Of a DNA stretch of 64,000 bases, positions 1-6,931 are shown one piece after another. How positions within the stretch are numbered: position 1 is the stretch's first letter; the number at the start of each line of letters is the position of its first letter. Source of the DNA: JBAXXL01 sp038206725 (GTDB taxonomy: Bacteria; Bacteroidota; Ignavibacteria; Kapaibacteriales; UBA2268). The position numbers were made by a program, and so were the translations under genes. Below the pieces are notes generated by a model, which was not told where the DNA came from, ran no database searches, and saw only the letters and a program-made list of their open reading frames with translations. The stretch covers positions 76,037 to 140,036 of the forward strand of contig JBBRAO010000001.1 in assembly GCA_038206725.1 (NCBI GenBank). The letters are read 5' to 3'.

Positions 1-974
1 CAACAGTACTGATAGCCGCTATGCAAGGTTGGGCTATCAGCATCAAATATGCTTCAATGACAGCTAACGGTATGAGTGTTGTTCCACATAGTGGTTTAAT
101 GTTTTCACTAACCGTTATGGTATTGCTTACAGCAGGTACTATTTTCTTGATGTGGCTTGGTGAACAAATCACCGATAAAGGTATTGGTAACGGTATATCA
201 ATGATCATTATGATTAACATATTAGCGCGATTACCTCAAGCCATTTTTATGGAATGGGAAAATTTAGTTAGTGGTGTTCGTCCTTGGCCAATCGAAATTA
301 TCGTTATCGCATTCTTGTGCTTCATTATTTGGTCAATCATAATAATGACTCAAGGCATTCGAAAGATTCCAGTTCAATATGCTAAACGTCAAGTCGGTCG
401 CAAGGTTTACGGCGGACAAACACAGCATATTCCATTAAGAATAAATACAGCAGGTGTTATGCCTATTATCTTTGCACAATCATTAATGTTTATTCCGGGC
501 ACAATGGCAAGTTTCTTTCCAAACAGCCCATTCTTTAATGTTGTTTCAAGATTATTCGATCACCGTAGCGCTGTTTATGCAATCGTGTATTCATTAATAA
601 TAATCTTCTTTACATATTTTTATACAGCTATCGTATTTAGTCCTAGAGAAATAGCTGATAATATGAAAAAACAAGGCGGTTTCATACCGGGTATTCGCCC
701 CGGCAGTCATACCGCAGAATATATAGATAAGATTCTATCCAGAATTACACTGCCTGGTTCGGTATATTTAGCTTTGATAGCTATTATGCCAACATTGGTA
801 AGCGGATTTTTCGGCGTTGATATTGCTTTAGCATCATTTTTCGGCGGAACAAGTTTATTGATTATGGTTGGCGTGATTCTTGATTTATTATCTCAAATTG
901 AGTCGCACTTAATGATGCGTCATTATGACGGGTTTATGAAAAGCGGCAGAATTAAAGGTCGGGTTAGTATATAA
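1..974 (+). CDS. secY: Protein translocase subunit SecY (5' truncated by window edge)
   Basis: This is the C-terminal three quarters of the SecY channel, which with SecE/SecG carries unfolded proteins across or into the inner membrane. The reading frame is open back to base 3, so the true start lies upstream. The visible part has successive hydrophobic segments and the conserved cytoplasmic stretch RKIPVQYAKRQVGRKVYGG, followed by the loop FSPREIADNMKKQGGFIPGI, both hallmarks of SecY. Its stop overlaps the map start by one base (taATG), and the following genes are the usual spc/alpha operon order, so identification is secure. Confidence 0.97.
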   Translation, partial: TVLIAAMQGWAISIKYASMTANGMSVVPHSGLMFSLTVMVLLTAGTIFLMWLGEQITDKGIGNGISMIIMINILARLPQAIFMEWENLVSGVRPWPIEIIVIAFLCFIIWSIIIMTQGIRKIPVQYAKRQVGRKVYGGQTQHIPLRINTAGVMPIIFAQSLMFIPGTMASFFPNSPFFNVVSRLFDHRSAVYAIVYSLIIIFFTYFYTAIVFSPREIADNMKKQGGFIPGIRPGSHTAEYIDKILSRITLPGSVYLALIAIMPTLVSGFFGVDIALASFFGGTSLLIMVGVILDLLSQIESHLMMRHYDGFMKSGRIKGRVSI

Positions 975-1759
975 TGCAAAGACTTGTTAAGACAGCCGAT
1001 GAAATAAATAAAATTGGAAAAGCGTGTCGGATAGTAGCTGAAACACTAACGAACTTAAAGAAATTTATGATCGTGGGTACAACTACTGAAGAAATTGATA
1101 AGTATGCTGAAGATTTTATTTTGACAAAGGGTGCTACTCCGTCTTTTAAAGGTTATACAGTTGGTAATTTGATTTACCCAAGTTCTTTGTGTATTTCAAT
1201 AAATGAAGAGGTTATTCACGGAATACCCAGCAAACACAAGCAATTGAAAAACGGTGATATCGTTTCTTTGGATTGCGGTGCGTGCTTGAACGGCTTTCAC
1301 GGCGACAGTGCGGTAACGTACGTAGTTGGCGCGATTAGTAGCGACATAGAGCAATTGCTGAAAGTAACTGAGGAATCACTTTGGAAAGGTATAGAACAAG
1401 CTGTGGCTCGCAATAAAGTTTACGATATTGCGAGAGCAGTTCAAACTCACACGGAGAACTACGGTTACGGCGTCAATCGCGATTTTTGCGGACACGGAAT
1501 CGGTACAGATCTCCACGAGCATCCTTCGATACCTAACTATGTGCCGGCATTGCTCCATCGCCAAAGCTTTCCTAATACAAAATTGTTGAAGGGAATGGCA
1601 ATAGCGATCGAACCAATGATTCACTTGGGTACTAAAGAATGTACCATTTTAGAAAATGGCTGGACAGTCGTGACTAATGACGGCTTACCGGCGGCGCACT
1701 TCGAACATACTGTAATAGTAGGCGAAAAAGAAGCATTAGTCTTAACATTAAGGAATTAG
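974..1759 (+). CDS. map: Methionine aminopeptidase, type I
   Basis: Removes the initiator Met from nascent proteins. The 261 residues cover a typical type I enzyme with no N-terminal zinc-finger extension. The metal ligands are visible: SLDCGACLNGFHGD gives the two Asp, FCGHGIGTDLHEHP the His, and IAIEPM and FEHTVIV the two Glu. The start codon overlaps the secY stop, implying translational coupling. The position between secY and infA is the common arrangement in many phyla. Confidence 0.96.
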   Translation: MQRLVKTADEINKIGKACRIVAETLTNLKKFMIVGTTTEEIDKYAEDFILTKGATPSFKGYTVGNLIYPSSLCISINEEVIHGIPSKHKQLKNGDIVSLDCGACLNGFHGDSAVTYVVGAISSDIEQLLKVTEESLWKGIEQAVARNKVYDIARAVQTHTENYGYGVNRDFCGHGIGTDLHEHPSIPNYVPALLHRQSFPNTKLLKGMAIAIEPMIHLGTKECTILENGWTVVTNDGLPAAHFEHTVIVGEKEALVLTLRN

Positions 1760-1765
1760 ATATAT

Positions 1766-1984
1766 ATGGCTAAACAGGGCTTGATCAAGGTCGATGGTAT
1801 AATAGAAGAAACATTGCCTAATACTCAATTTAGAGTAAAACTGGAAAATGGACACGTAATTCACGCCCATATTTCAGGCAAAATGCGAATGAATTTTATA
1901 AAAATATTACAAGGCGATAAGGTTTCGATAGAAATCTCACCGTATGATTTGTCGAAAGGCAGAATAATTTATCGTTATAAATAA
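1766..1984 (+). CDS. infA: Translation initiation factor IF-1
   Basis: A 72-residue single OB-fold protein that binds the 30S A site during initiation. The sequence begins MAKQGLIKVDGIIEE, has LPNTQFRVKLENGHVIHAHISGK, and ends DLSKGRIIYRYK, all diagnostic for IF-1. It lies six bases after map and just before rpmJ, the usual order. Confidence 0.97.
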   Translation: MAKQGLIKVDGIIEETLPNTQFRVKLENGHVIHAHISGKMRMNFIKILQGDKVSIEISPYDLSKGRIIYRYK

Positions 1985-1995
1985 AGGTTGAAGAA

Positions 1996-2112
1996 ATGAA
2001 AGTACAGGCATCTGTAAAGAAAAGAAATCCGAACGATAAAATCGTTATTAGAAAGGGTAGAGTCTATATAATTAACAAGAAAAACCCTAGATTTAAACAA
2101 AGACAAGGATAA
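1996..2112 (+). CDS. rpmJ: 50S ribosomal protein L36, cysteine-free form
   Basis: A 38-residue gene too short for routine ORF calling. The translation starts MKVQASVKKRN and ends NKKNPRFKQRQG, the standard L36 frame. Classical L36 binds zinc through three Cys and one His. Here all these positions are replaced (KKRNPND..., NKKNPRF), so this is the zinc-independent C-minus type. The start follows infA by 11 bases. No second, zinc-binding L36 copy is present in the window. Confidence 0.93.
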   Translation: MKVQASVKKRNPNDKIVIRKGRVYIINKKNPRFKQRQG

Positions 2113-2128
2113 ATTCAAGGAGTAGAAA

Positions 2129-2503
2129 GTGGCTCGTATAGCTGGCATAGATTTGCCGAAAAATAAAAGAGGCGTAATAGCATTAACCTATATCTTTGGA
2201 ATTGGACACACGACATCAGAAAAAATATTGAAAGATGCCGGAGTGGACGAAAGCAAAAGGGTAAATACTTGGACAGATGAAGAAGTTGCGTTAATCCGTA
2301 CCGAAGTAGATAAATTTAGAACGGAAGGAGCGCTTCGCAGTGAAGTTCAAATGAACATCAAACGCTTAATGGATATCGGTTGTTACCGTGGTATTCGTCA
2401 TCGTAGAGGTCTGCCTTGTCGCGGACAACGCACAAGAACAAACTCAAGAACCCGTAAGGGAAGAAAGAAAACAGTTGCTGGAAAGAAGAAAGCTCCTAAA
2501 TAA
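2129..2503 (+). CDS. rpsM: 30S ribosomal protein S13
   Basis: 124 residues; sits in the 30S head and contacts the P-site tRNA and the 50S subunit. It begins MARIAGIDLPKNKR, contains the helix-two-turn-helix segment, and has the conserved CYRGIRHRRGLPCRGQRTRTN followed by the basic tail RKGRKKTVAGKKKAPK. The start is GTG, preceded by AAGGAG about seven bases upstream; this decides the start, since no ATG lies nearby in frame. Confidence 0.97.
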   Translation: MARIAGIDLPKNKRGVIALTYIFGIGHTTSEKILKDAGVDESKRVNTWTDEEVALIRTEVDKFRTEGALRSEVQMNIKRLMDIGCYRGIRHRRGLPCRGQRTRTNSRTRKGRKKTVAGKKKAPK

Positions 2504-2551
2504 TAGTATCTACTATATTATATTAATAACATTATATTACGGGTGTAATAA

Positions 2552-2932
2552 GTGGCAAAGAAAAGAATAAAAAAGAAAGTAGTTTCCGAAATACACGGCA
2601 AAGCTTTTGTAAAGGCTACATTCAATAATGTGATCGTTACAGTAACAGATATGTATGGAAATTCCTTATCTTGGTCCTCCGCCGGAAGAAACGGATTTAA
2701 AGGTTCCAAGAAAAATACACCGTATGCGGCTCAGGTATCTGCCGAAAAAGCGGGTAAAGAAGCATACGAAATGGGCTTACGAAAAGTAGATGTGATGGTG
2801 AAGGGTCCGGGTTCAGGTCGCGAAGCGGCAATTAGAGCCTTGGCAACAGCCGGATTAGAAATACATAGCATAATGGACCGCACTCCAATTCCTCACAATG
2901 GATGTCGTCCACCGAAAAGAAGAAGAGTATAA
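2552..2932 (+). CDS. rpsK: 30S ribosomal protein S11
   Basis: 126 residues, platform protein of the 30S subunit. Conserved features are GKAFVKATFNNVIVTVTDMYGN, SSAGRNGFKGSKKNTPYAAQ, VMVKGPGSGREAAIRAL and the C-terminal tail TPIPHNGCRPPKRRRV. It uses a GTG start. It is followed after only 25 bases by rpoA, whereas many bacteria, including most Bacteroidota I know of, have rpsD (S4) between the two. Confidence 0.97.
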   Translation: MAKKRIKKKVVSEIHGKAFVKATFNNVIVTVTDMYGNSLSWSSAGRNGFKGSKKNTPYAAQVSAEKAGKEAYEMGLRKVDVMVKGPGSGREAAIRALATAGLEIHSIMDRTPIPHNGCRPPKRRRV

Positions 2933-2957
2933 TTTAGCAAAATTTTAAAGAAGAAAA

Positions 2958-3962
2958 ATGAACTTATTTATGCAAATGCCCGAAAAGGTAACCGTCGAAG
3001 AGGTTGGCTCAGCTAACCACTGCAGGTTTATTATGCAACCATTGGAACCTGGTTATGGCGTTACAATCGGAAATGCTTTAAGAAGAATTTTGCTTTCGTC
3101 AATACCGGGAAGTGCAATAATCGGTGTGAAAATCACAGACGTTCTTCACGAATACCAAACAGTTACTGGTGTTTTAGAAGACGTTATGGAAATCATCCTG
3201 AATCTTAAAGAAGTAAGATTTAAAATGGAAGAAACACACAGCAACAGAGTTGTCTTCCATATTAAAGGACCCGGCACGTGGACTGCAAAAAACATTCAAA
3301 ACGCCGCTCCGGAGCTAATGGTGTTGAATCCTGATCACCATATCGCTACATTGGATAAAGATGCGAATTTCGATGTTGAGTTGAGATTAGGAACAGGAAA
3401 AGGATATATCCCTTGGGAAGAACAGCAAATAACTGATTTCCCAGTTGGAATGCTTCCAATTGATGCGATATATACTCCTATTGTAAATGTAATTTATATA
3501 ATTGAGCCTTACCGCGTTGGTCAAAGAACCGACTACGAAAGGCTGATTTTAGAAACTCGTACCGATGGTACGATATCCTCCGAAGAAGCTGTTCAAAAAG
3601 CGGCAAGTATAATGAACGACCATATAAAGTTCTTCATTTCCGCGGAAGATATCATAGCTGACGAAGAGTTTCCTATTGATACTGAATTGGAAGAACAAAG
3701 AGCTGAAATCGAAAAAGTACGTGAGATATTGGATACTCCTGTCGAAGACCTCGAACTTTCAGTAAGAGTTCATAATTGCTTGAAAGCCGCTAATATCAGC
3801 GTAATTGCCGATTTAGTACGTTTCCAAGAGAGTGAACTTCTGAAATTCCGCAATTTCGGTAGAAAGTCATTAACTGAACTTATTCAGAAAATCAAAGATA
3901 TGGGTGTGGACTTCGGTATGAATGTCGAGTTCTACTATAAATTTGATAAAAAAAATAAATAA
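2958..3962 (+). CDS. rpoA: DNA-directed RNA polymerase subunit alpha
   Basis: 334 residues. The N-terminal dimerisation and assembly domain contains EPGYGVTIGNALRRILLSSI and later the PYRVGQRTDYERL segment. A linker of about residues 230-250 precedes the C-terminal domain (about 255-330), which has helix-hairpin-helix features (LSVRVHNCLKAANISVIADL, LLKFRNFGRKSLTEL) and contacts UP elements and activators. Length is normal. Probably cotranscribed with rpsK and rplQ. Confidence 0.97.
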   Translation: MNLFMQMPEKVTVEEVGSANHCRFIMQPLEPGYGVTIGNALRRILLSSIPGSAIIGVKITDVLHEYQTVTGVLEDVMEIILNLKEVRFKMEETHSNRVVFHIKGPGTWTAKNIQNAAPELMVLNPDHHIATLDKDANFDVELRLGTGKGYIPWEEQQITDFPVGMLPIDAIYTPIVNVIYIIEPYRVGQRTDYERLILETRTDGTISSEEAVQKAASIMNDHIKFFISAEDIIADEEFPIDTELEEQRAEIEKVREILDTPVEDLELSVRVHNCLKAANISVIADLVRFQESELLKFRNFGRKSLTELIQKIKDMGVDFGMNVEFYYKFDKKNK

Positions 3963-3996
3963 TTTTGGGTTTAATAATATTTAGCAGATTGAAAAA

Positions 3997-4782
3997 ATGA
4001 GACACTTAAAGTCAGGAAGAAAGCTCAATCGTACAAGAGCTCACAGAAAAGCGCTTTTACATAATTTAGCGACTCAGCTTTTTGAACATAAAAGAATTAG
4101 AACTACCGAAGCAAAAGCGAAGGAACTAAGACCTTTTGCAGAAAGCATTATTACAAGAGCAAAAAATGCTTATCTATCAGAAAAAGGCGGCACTTTACCT
4201 GAAGGTTTACTTATAGATTTACACGCAAGACGTGTTGTCGGCAAAGTTATAAAGAATAAACCTGTATTACAGGAATTGTTCGATGTTATTGCTCCTAAAG
4301 TTGCTGAACGCCCGGGCGGTTATACAAGAATAATCAAAACAAACTACCGTCGCGGTGATGGTGGTAGTAACGCCTTGATTGAATTGGTTGATTGGGCTGG
4401 TGCGCAAGACGGACCAATGACAATTAACCAAAAAAAGAAATTAGCCAGAAAAACTGTTGATACAGAAAAAACTCCTTTGAAAAAAGATGTGAAAGCTGTA
4501 AAACCGGTTCAACCAGTAGCCGCAATCGCTGAAGAAGCAGTCGTAGCACCTGTAATGATTGAAGAAGTATCTGAAGTAGTTGCAACTGAAACTGTTATCG
4601 AAAATGTTACCGACGTTGAAGATATTCAAGCTCACGTACCAATGATTGAAGCTGTAGCTGATGTTGTTGCGGATGAAGCGGCTGAACCTATTCAAGAAGA
4701 AGTTCCATCGTTAGAAATAGTAGCTGAAACTGATACTGAACCAAAAGCTGAAGAAGATACTGAAGAAAAACCTGTAGCTTAA
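3997..4782 (+). CDS. rplQ: 50S ribosomal protein L17 with long acidic C-terminal extension
   Basis: The first 135 or so residues are a canonical L17: MRHLKSGRKLNRTRAHRKAL, LFEHKRIRTTEAKAKELRPFAE and GGYTRIIKTNYRRGDGGSNALIELV. After about residue 140 the protein continues for some 120 residues of low-complexity Ala/Glu/Val-rich sequence (EEAVVAPVMIEEVSEVVATE and similar). Normal L17 is roughly 115-140 residues; shorter extensions occur in Bacteroidota. No start or frame problem is visible. The role of the tail is unknown. Confidence 0.95.
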   Translation: MRHLKSGRKLNRTRAHRKALLHNLATQLFEHKRIRTTEAKAKELRPFAESIITRAKNAYLSEKGGTLPEGLLIDLHARRVVGKVIKNKPVLQELFDVIAPKVAERPGGYTRIIKTNYRRGDGGSNALIELVDWAGAQDGPMTINQKKKLARKTVDTEKTPLKKDVKAVKPVQPVAAIAEEAVVAPVMIEEVSEVVATETVIENVTDVEDIQAHVPMIEAVADVVADEAAEPIQEEVPSLEIVAETDTEPKAEEDTEEKPVA

Positions 4783-4804
4783 TAAATAATATAGATTGCT
4801 AAAG

Positions 4805-4832
4805 GGCGTCGGTACGAAGACGCCTTTTTTTT
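4805..4832 (+). terminator. Rho-independent terminator of the ribosomal-protein operon
   Basis: Stem GGCGTC (4805-4810) and GACGCC (4819-4824) with an eight-base loop, followed by eight T. It lies just downstream of rplQ. Only four bases separate the T tract from the next gene's ATG. Confidence 0.85.
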
Positions 4833-4836
4833 ATAT

Positions 4837-5520
4837 ATGCTTCTACATTGCACAAATATAGAAAAATCCTACAAGACAAAGGGCAATATAACGCTTAATG
4901 TTTTGAAGAATATATCGCTCGGTATTGAAGAATCGAGTTATATCGCTTTGCAAGGAGCCAGCGGCGCAGGTAAAAGTACACTTTTACACATTCTGGGCGG
5001 ATTGGATGCGCCTGATTCGGGTTTGGTGAATTGGAACGACGGTACTGAGGACTTTGATATATATAAGCTCGACGACAATCACTTAGCAAACTTCAGAAAT
5101 CGCAATATTGGTTTTATTTTTCAATTTCACCATCTACTGCCGGAATTTTCGGCATTAGAAAATGTGATGTTACCTAAATTAATTGCCGGTGAAAGCCATA
5201 AAACAGCCCAAGCCAAAGCTTTTGAACTAATGGAGCTGACGGGAATCGCGGATAGGGGTCACCACAGACCAAATGAGTTGTCCGGTGGCGAACAACAAAG
5301 AGTCGCCATTGCCCGCGCCTTGATCCAACAACCAAAAATCCTATTGGCAGACGAGCCAACAGGAAATCTGGATGAAGCCAATACCATAAAATTCCTCGAA
5401 TTACTCAGCAAACTGCGCATTGAATATAATCTAACCTGCCTGATAGCAACGCACAGCTCGTTGGTGGCTCAATATGCCGAAAAAGTAATCAATATGAAAG
5501 ACGGCAAAATCATCGAATAG
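4837..5520 (+). CDS. lolD: LolD-like ABC transporter ATP-binding protein
   Basis: 227-residue nucleotide-binding subunit of the MacB/LolD group, which powers lipoprotein release from the inner membrane (LolCDE) or related mechanotransmission. Walker A GASGAGKST, Q-loop IFQFHHLLPEFSALENVMLP (the FQ-HLLPE pattern is typical of LolD), signature LSGGEQQRVAIARAL, Walker B ILLADEPTGNLD and switch His IATHS are all present. No LolC/E permease is adjacent. The ATG is four bases after a terminator T tract, leaving no room for a ribosome binding site. LolD is the best call, but a MacB-type or FtsE-type partner cannot be excluded. Confidence 0.8.
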   Translation: MLLHCTNIEKSYKTKGNITLNVLKNISLGIEESSYIALQGASGAGKSTLLHILGGLDAPDSGLVNWNDGTEDFDIYKLDDNHLANFRNRNIGFIFQFHHLLPEFSALENVMLPKLIAGESHKTAQAKAFELMELTGIADRGHHRPNELSGGEQQRVAIARALIQQPKILLADEPTGNLDEANTIKFLELLSKLRIEYNLTCLIATHSSLVAQYAEKVINMKDGKIIE

Positions 5521-6067
5521 CGATTTTAAATCGTTTCTCAAATAATTCCACAAGCAACAATCTCAATAGAAGGGCTATTCCGGTTCCGACCATAGCTCCT
5601 GCTAAAACATCACCAGGATAGTGAACGCCGACCACAACTCGCGAAATCGCAATCAATGAAGCGGTAACGTAAAATACCCACGGATTCTTTTTGTAGAAAA
5701 AGGATAGTACAAACGCCGCCGCAAAGTTATTCGCCGCGTGGGAAGATGGGAAAGATTTACCCGCCCCACAACTGACCAAGAGATTAATATTTTCCAAGGT
5801 ATGGCAGGGTCTTAATCTGCCGACTAATTCTTTAATTAAGGTGGAAGATACTTGATCGGTTAAAAGAATTGCAACAATCAAAGTTACAAATACAATTCTT
5901 CCTCGGCGCTTATCGAAAAACAAAAGCCAGAGTGCGGAGAAAAGATAGAGCATCGCCCAATTGCTTGATTGAGTGAGCAAAGTAAAAAACTTACCTGTTA
6001 CAGGGTTTGCCAAAGTTACATTGACAAAATAAAATAGTTGAGTGTCTAAATTTAGTAAAAATTCCAT
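5510..6067 (-). CDS. PAP2-family membrane lipid phosphatase
   Basis: 185-residue multi-pass membrane protein with the three phosphatase motifs: KELVGRLRPC, SFPSSHAANN and SRVVVGVHYPGD, giving the catalytic His pair and stabilising Arg/Lys. Members dephosphorylate undecaprenyl pyrophosphate, phosphatidylglycerol phosphate or other lipid phosphates, with the active site on the periplasmic face. The exact substrate cannot be read from sequence. Its 3' end overlaps the lolD-like gene tail to tail by 11 bases; it is divergent from the SIMPL gene. Confidence 0.88.
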   Translation of the reverse strand: MEFLLNLDTQLFYFVNVTLANPVTGKFFTLLTQSSNWAMLYLFSALWLLFFDKRRGRIVFVTLIVAILLTDQVSSTLIKELVGRLRPCHTLENINLLVSCGAGKSFPSSHAANNFAAAFVLSFFYKKNPWVFYVTASLIAISRVVVGVHYPGDVLAGAMVGTGIALLLRLLLVELFEKRFKIAIR

Positions 6068-6132
6068 TGTTAATTCAAAAAATATTGTTAAATTTGTTTA
6101 ATATTTACAAAAATAAAAAAAAAAGGTTAATT

Positions 6133-6873
6133 ATGGCACGTTCTACGTTCACAACAGGTAATTTTCTTTTGGGTGCTGCGATAGCTTGCGGATTGATAAT
6201 TTCAAGTTTACTTGTAACCGACACAATAAAATACGTTAAGCGGTCGAGTCAAACTATTAACGTAAAAGGTTATGCGGAAAAAACAATTAAATCAAATTTG
6301 GGGGTATGGCAGATAGCTCTAAATTCTTATTCGGGCGATAAACTGAGCGCATATCAGAATTTGGAAAAGGACATTGCGACTACAATTGACTATTTAGAAA
6401 CGAAAGGTATTAGCGGAAACGACATTCGAAAAGAAGCCGTTAACGCGAATCCCAACTTCAGACTTAATGAAAATGGTTATGCGACTAATGAGGTTTTAGG
6501 TTATACCCTTAGTATGAATTTAATTGTAACATCGAAAAATGTGGATTTGATTGATAGACTTTCGCGCAGTTCAACTGAATTAATCAAGAAAGGTGTTAAT
6601 TTCAATTCACTCAGCCCGAGCTTCTATTATACCAAACTTGATGATTTGAAAATCAAAATGCTGATGATTGCGGCAAAAGACGCACGAATGCGTGCAGAAA
6701 AACTTGCCGAGAGCAACGATTGTAAAATTGACCGCTTGATAACCGCTCGCCAAGGTGTTTTCCAGTTAACATCGGAGTATTCATCGGAAACATCGGACGG
6801 TGGCTACTACGACCTCGGCTCGATTAATAAGACTATAAAGGCGGTTGTTACGATGGAATATACTTTTGATTAG
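6133..6873 (+). CDS. SIMPL (DUF541) domain protein, periplasmic
   Basis: 246 residues: MARSTFTTGNF, one hydrophobic N-terminal helix (LLGAAIACGLIISSLLV) acting as membrane anchor or signal, then a SIMPL domain (INVKGYAEKTIKSNLGVWQI ... AAKDARMRAEKLAES ... IKAVVTMEYTF). Family members are periplasmic or surface proteins of poorly defined role, some linked to oxidative stress. The frame can be opened 22 codons upstream with TTG, but the ATG at 6133 follows AAAAAAGG and fits the family start better. Confidence 0.85.
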   Translation: MARSTFTTGNFLLGAAIACGLIISSLLVTDTIKYVKRSSQTINVKGYAEKTIKSNLGVWQIALNSYSGDKLSAYQNLEKDIATTIDYLETKGISGNDIRKEAVNANPNFRLNENGYATNEVLGYTLSMNLIVTSKNVDLIDRLSRSSTELIKKGVNFNSLSPSFYYTKLDDLKIKMLMIAAKDARMRAEKLAESNDCKIDRLITARQGVFQLTSEYSSETSDGGYYDLGSINKTIKAVVTMEYTFD

Positions 6874-6888
6874 AAGAATTACATAAAA

Positions 6889-6922
6889 ACTCATCCGATG
6901 ACCGGGGAGTCATCGGATGAGT
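6889..6922. repeat. TCATCCGATGA palindrome, copy 1
   Basis: Perfect 14-bp arms ACTCATCCGATGAC and GTCATCGGATGAGT around six bases. It lies between two convergent genes, so it may also act as a transcript-end hairpin. It is homologous to the elements at 7004, 8509, 55019 and 55054. Confidence 0.9.
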
Positions 6923-6931
6923 GAAACTAAT

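Noticed and set aside
6067..6132. Upstream TTG start for the SIMPL protein
   Set aside because: The added 22 residues are Lys/Asn-rich and unlike a signal region, and a better ATG with a purine-rich site follows.
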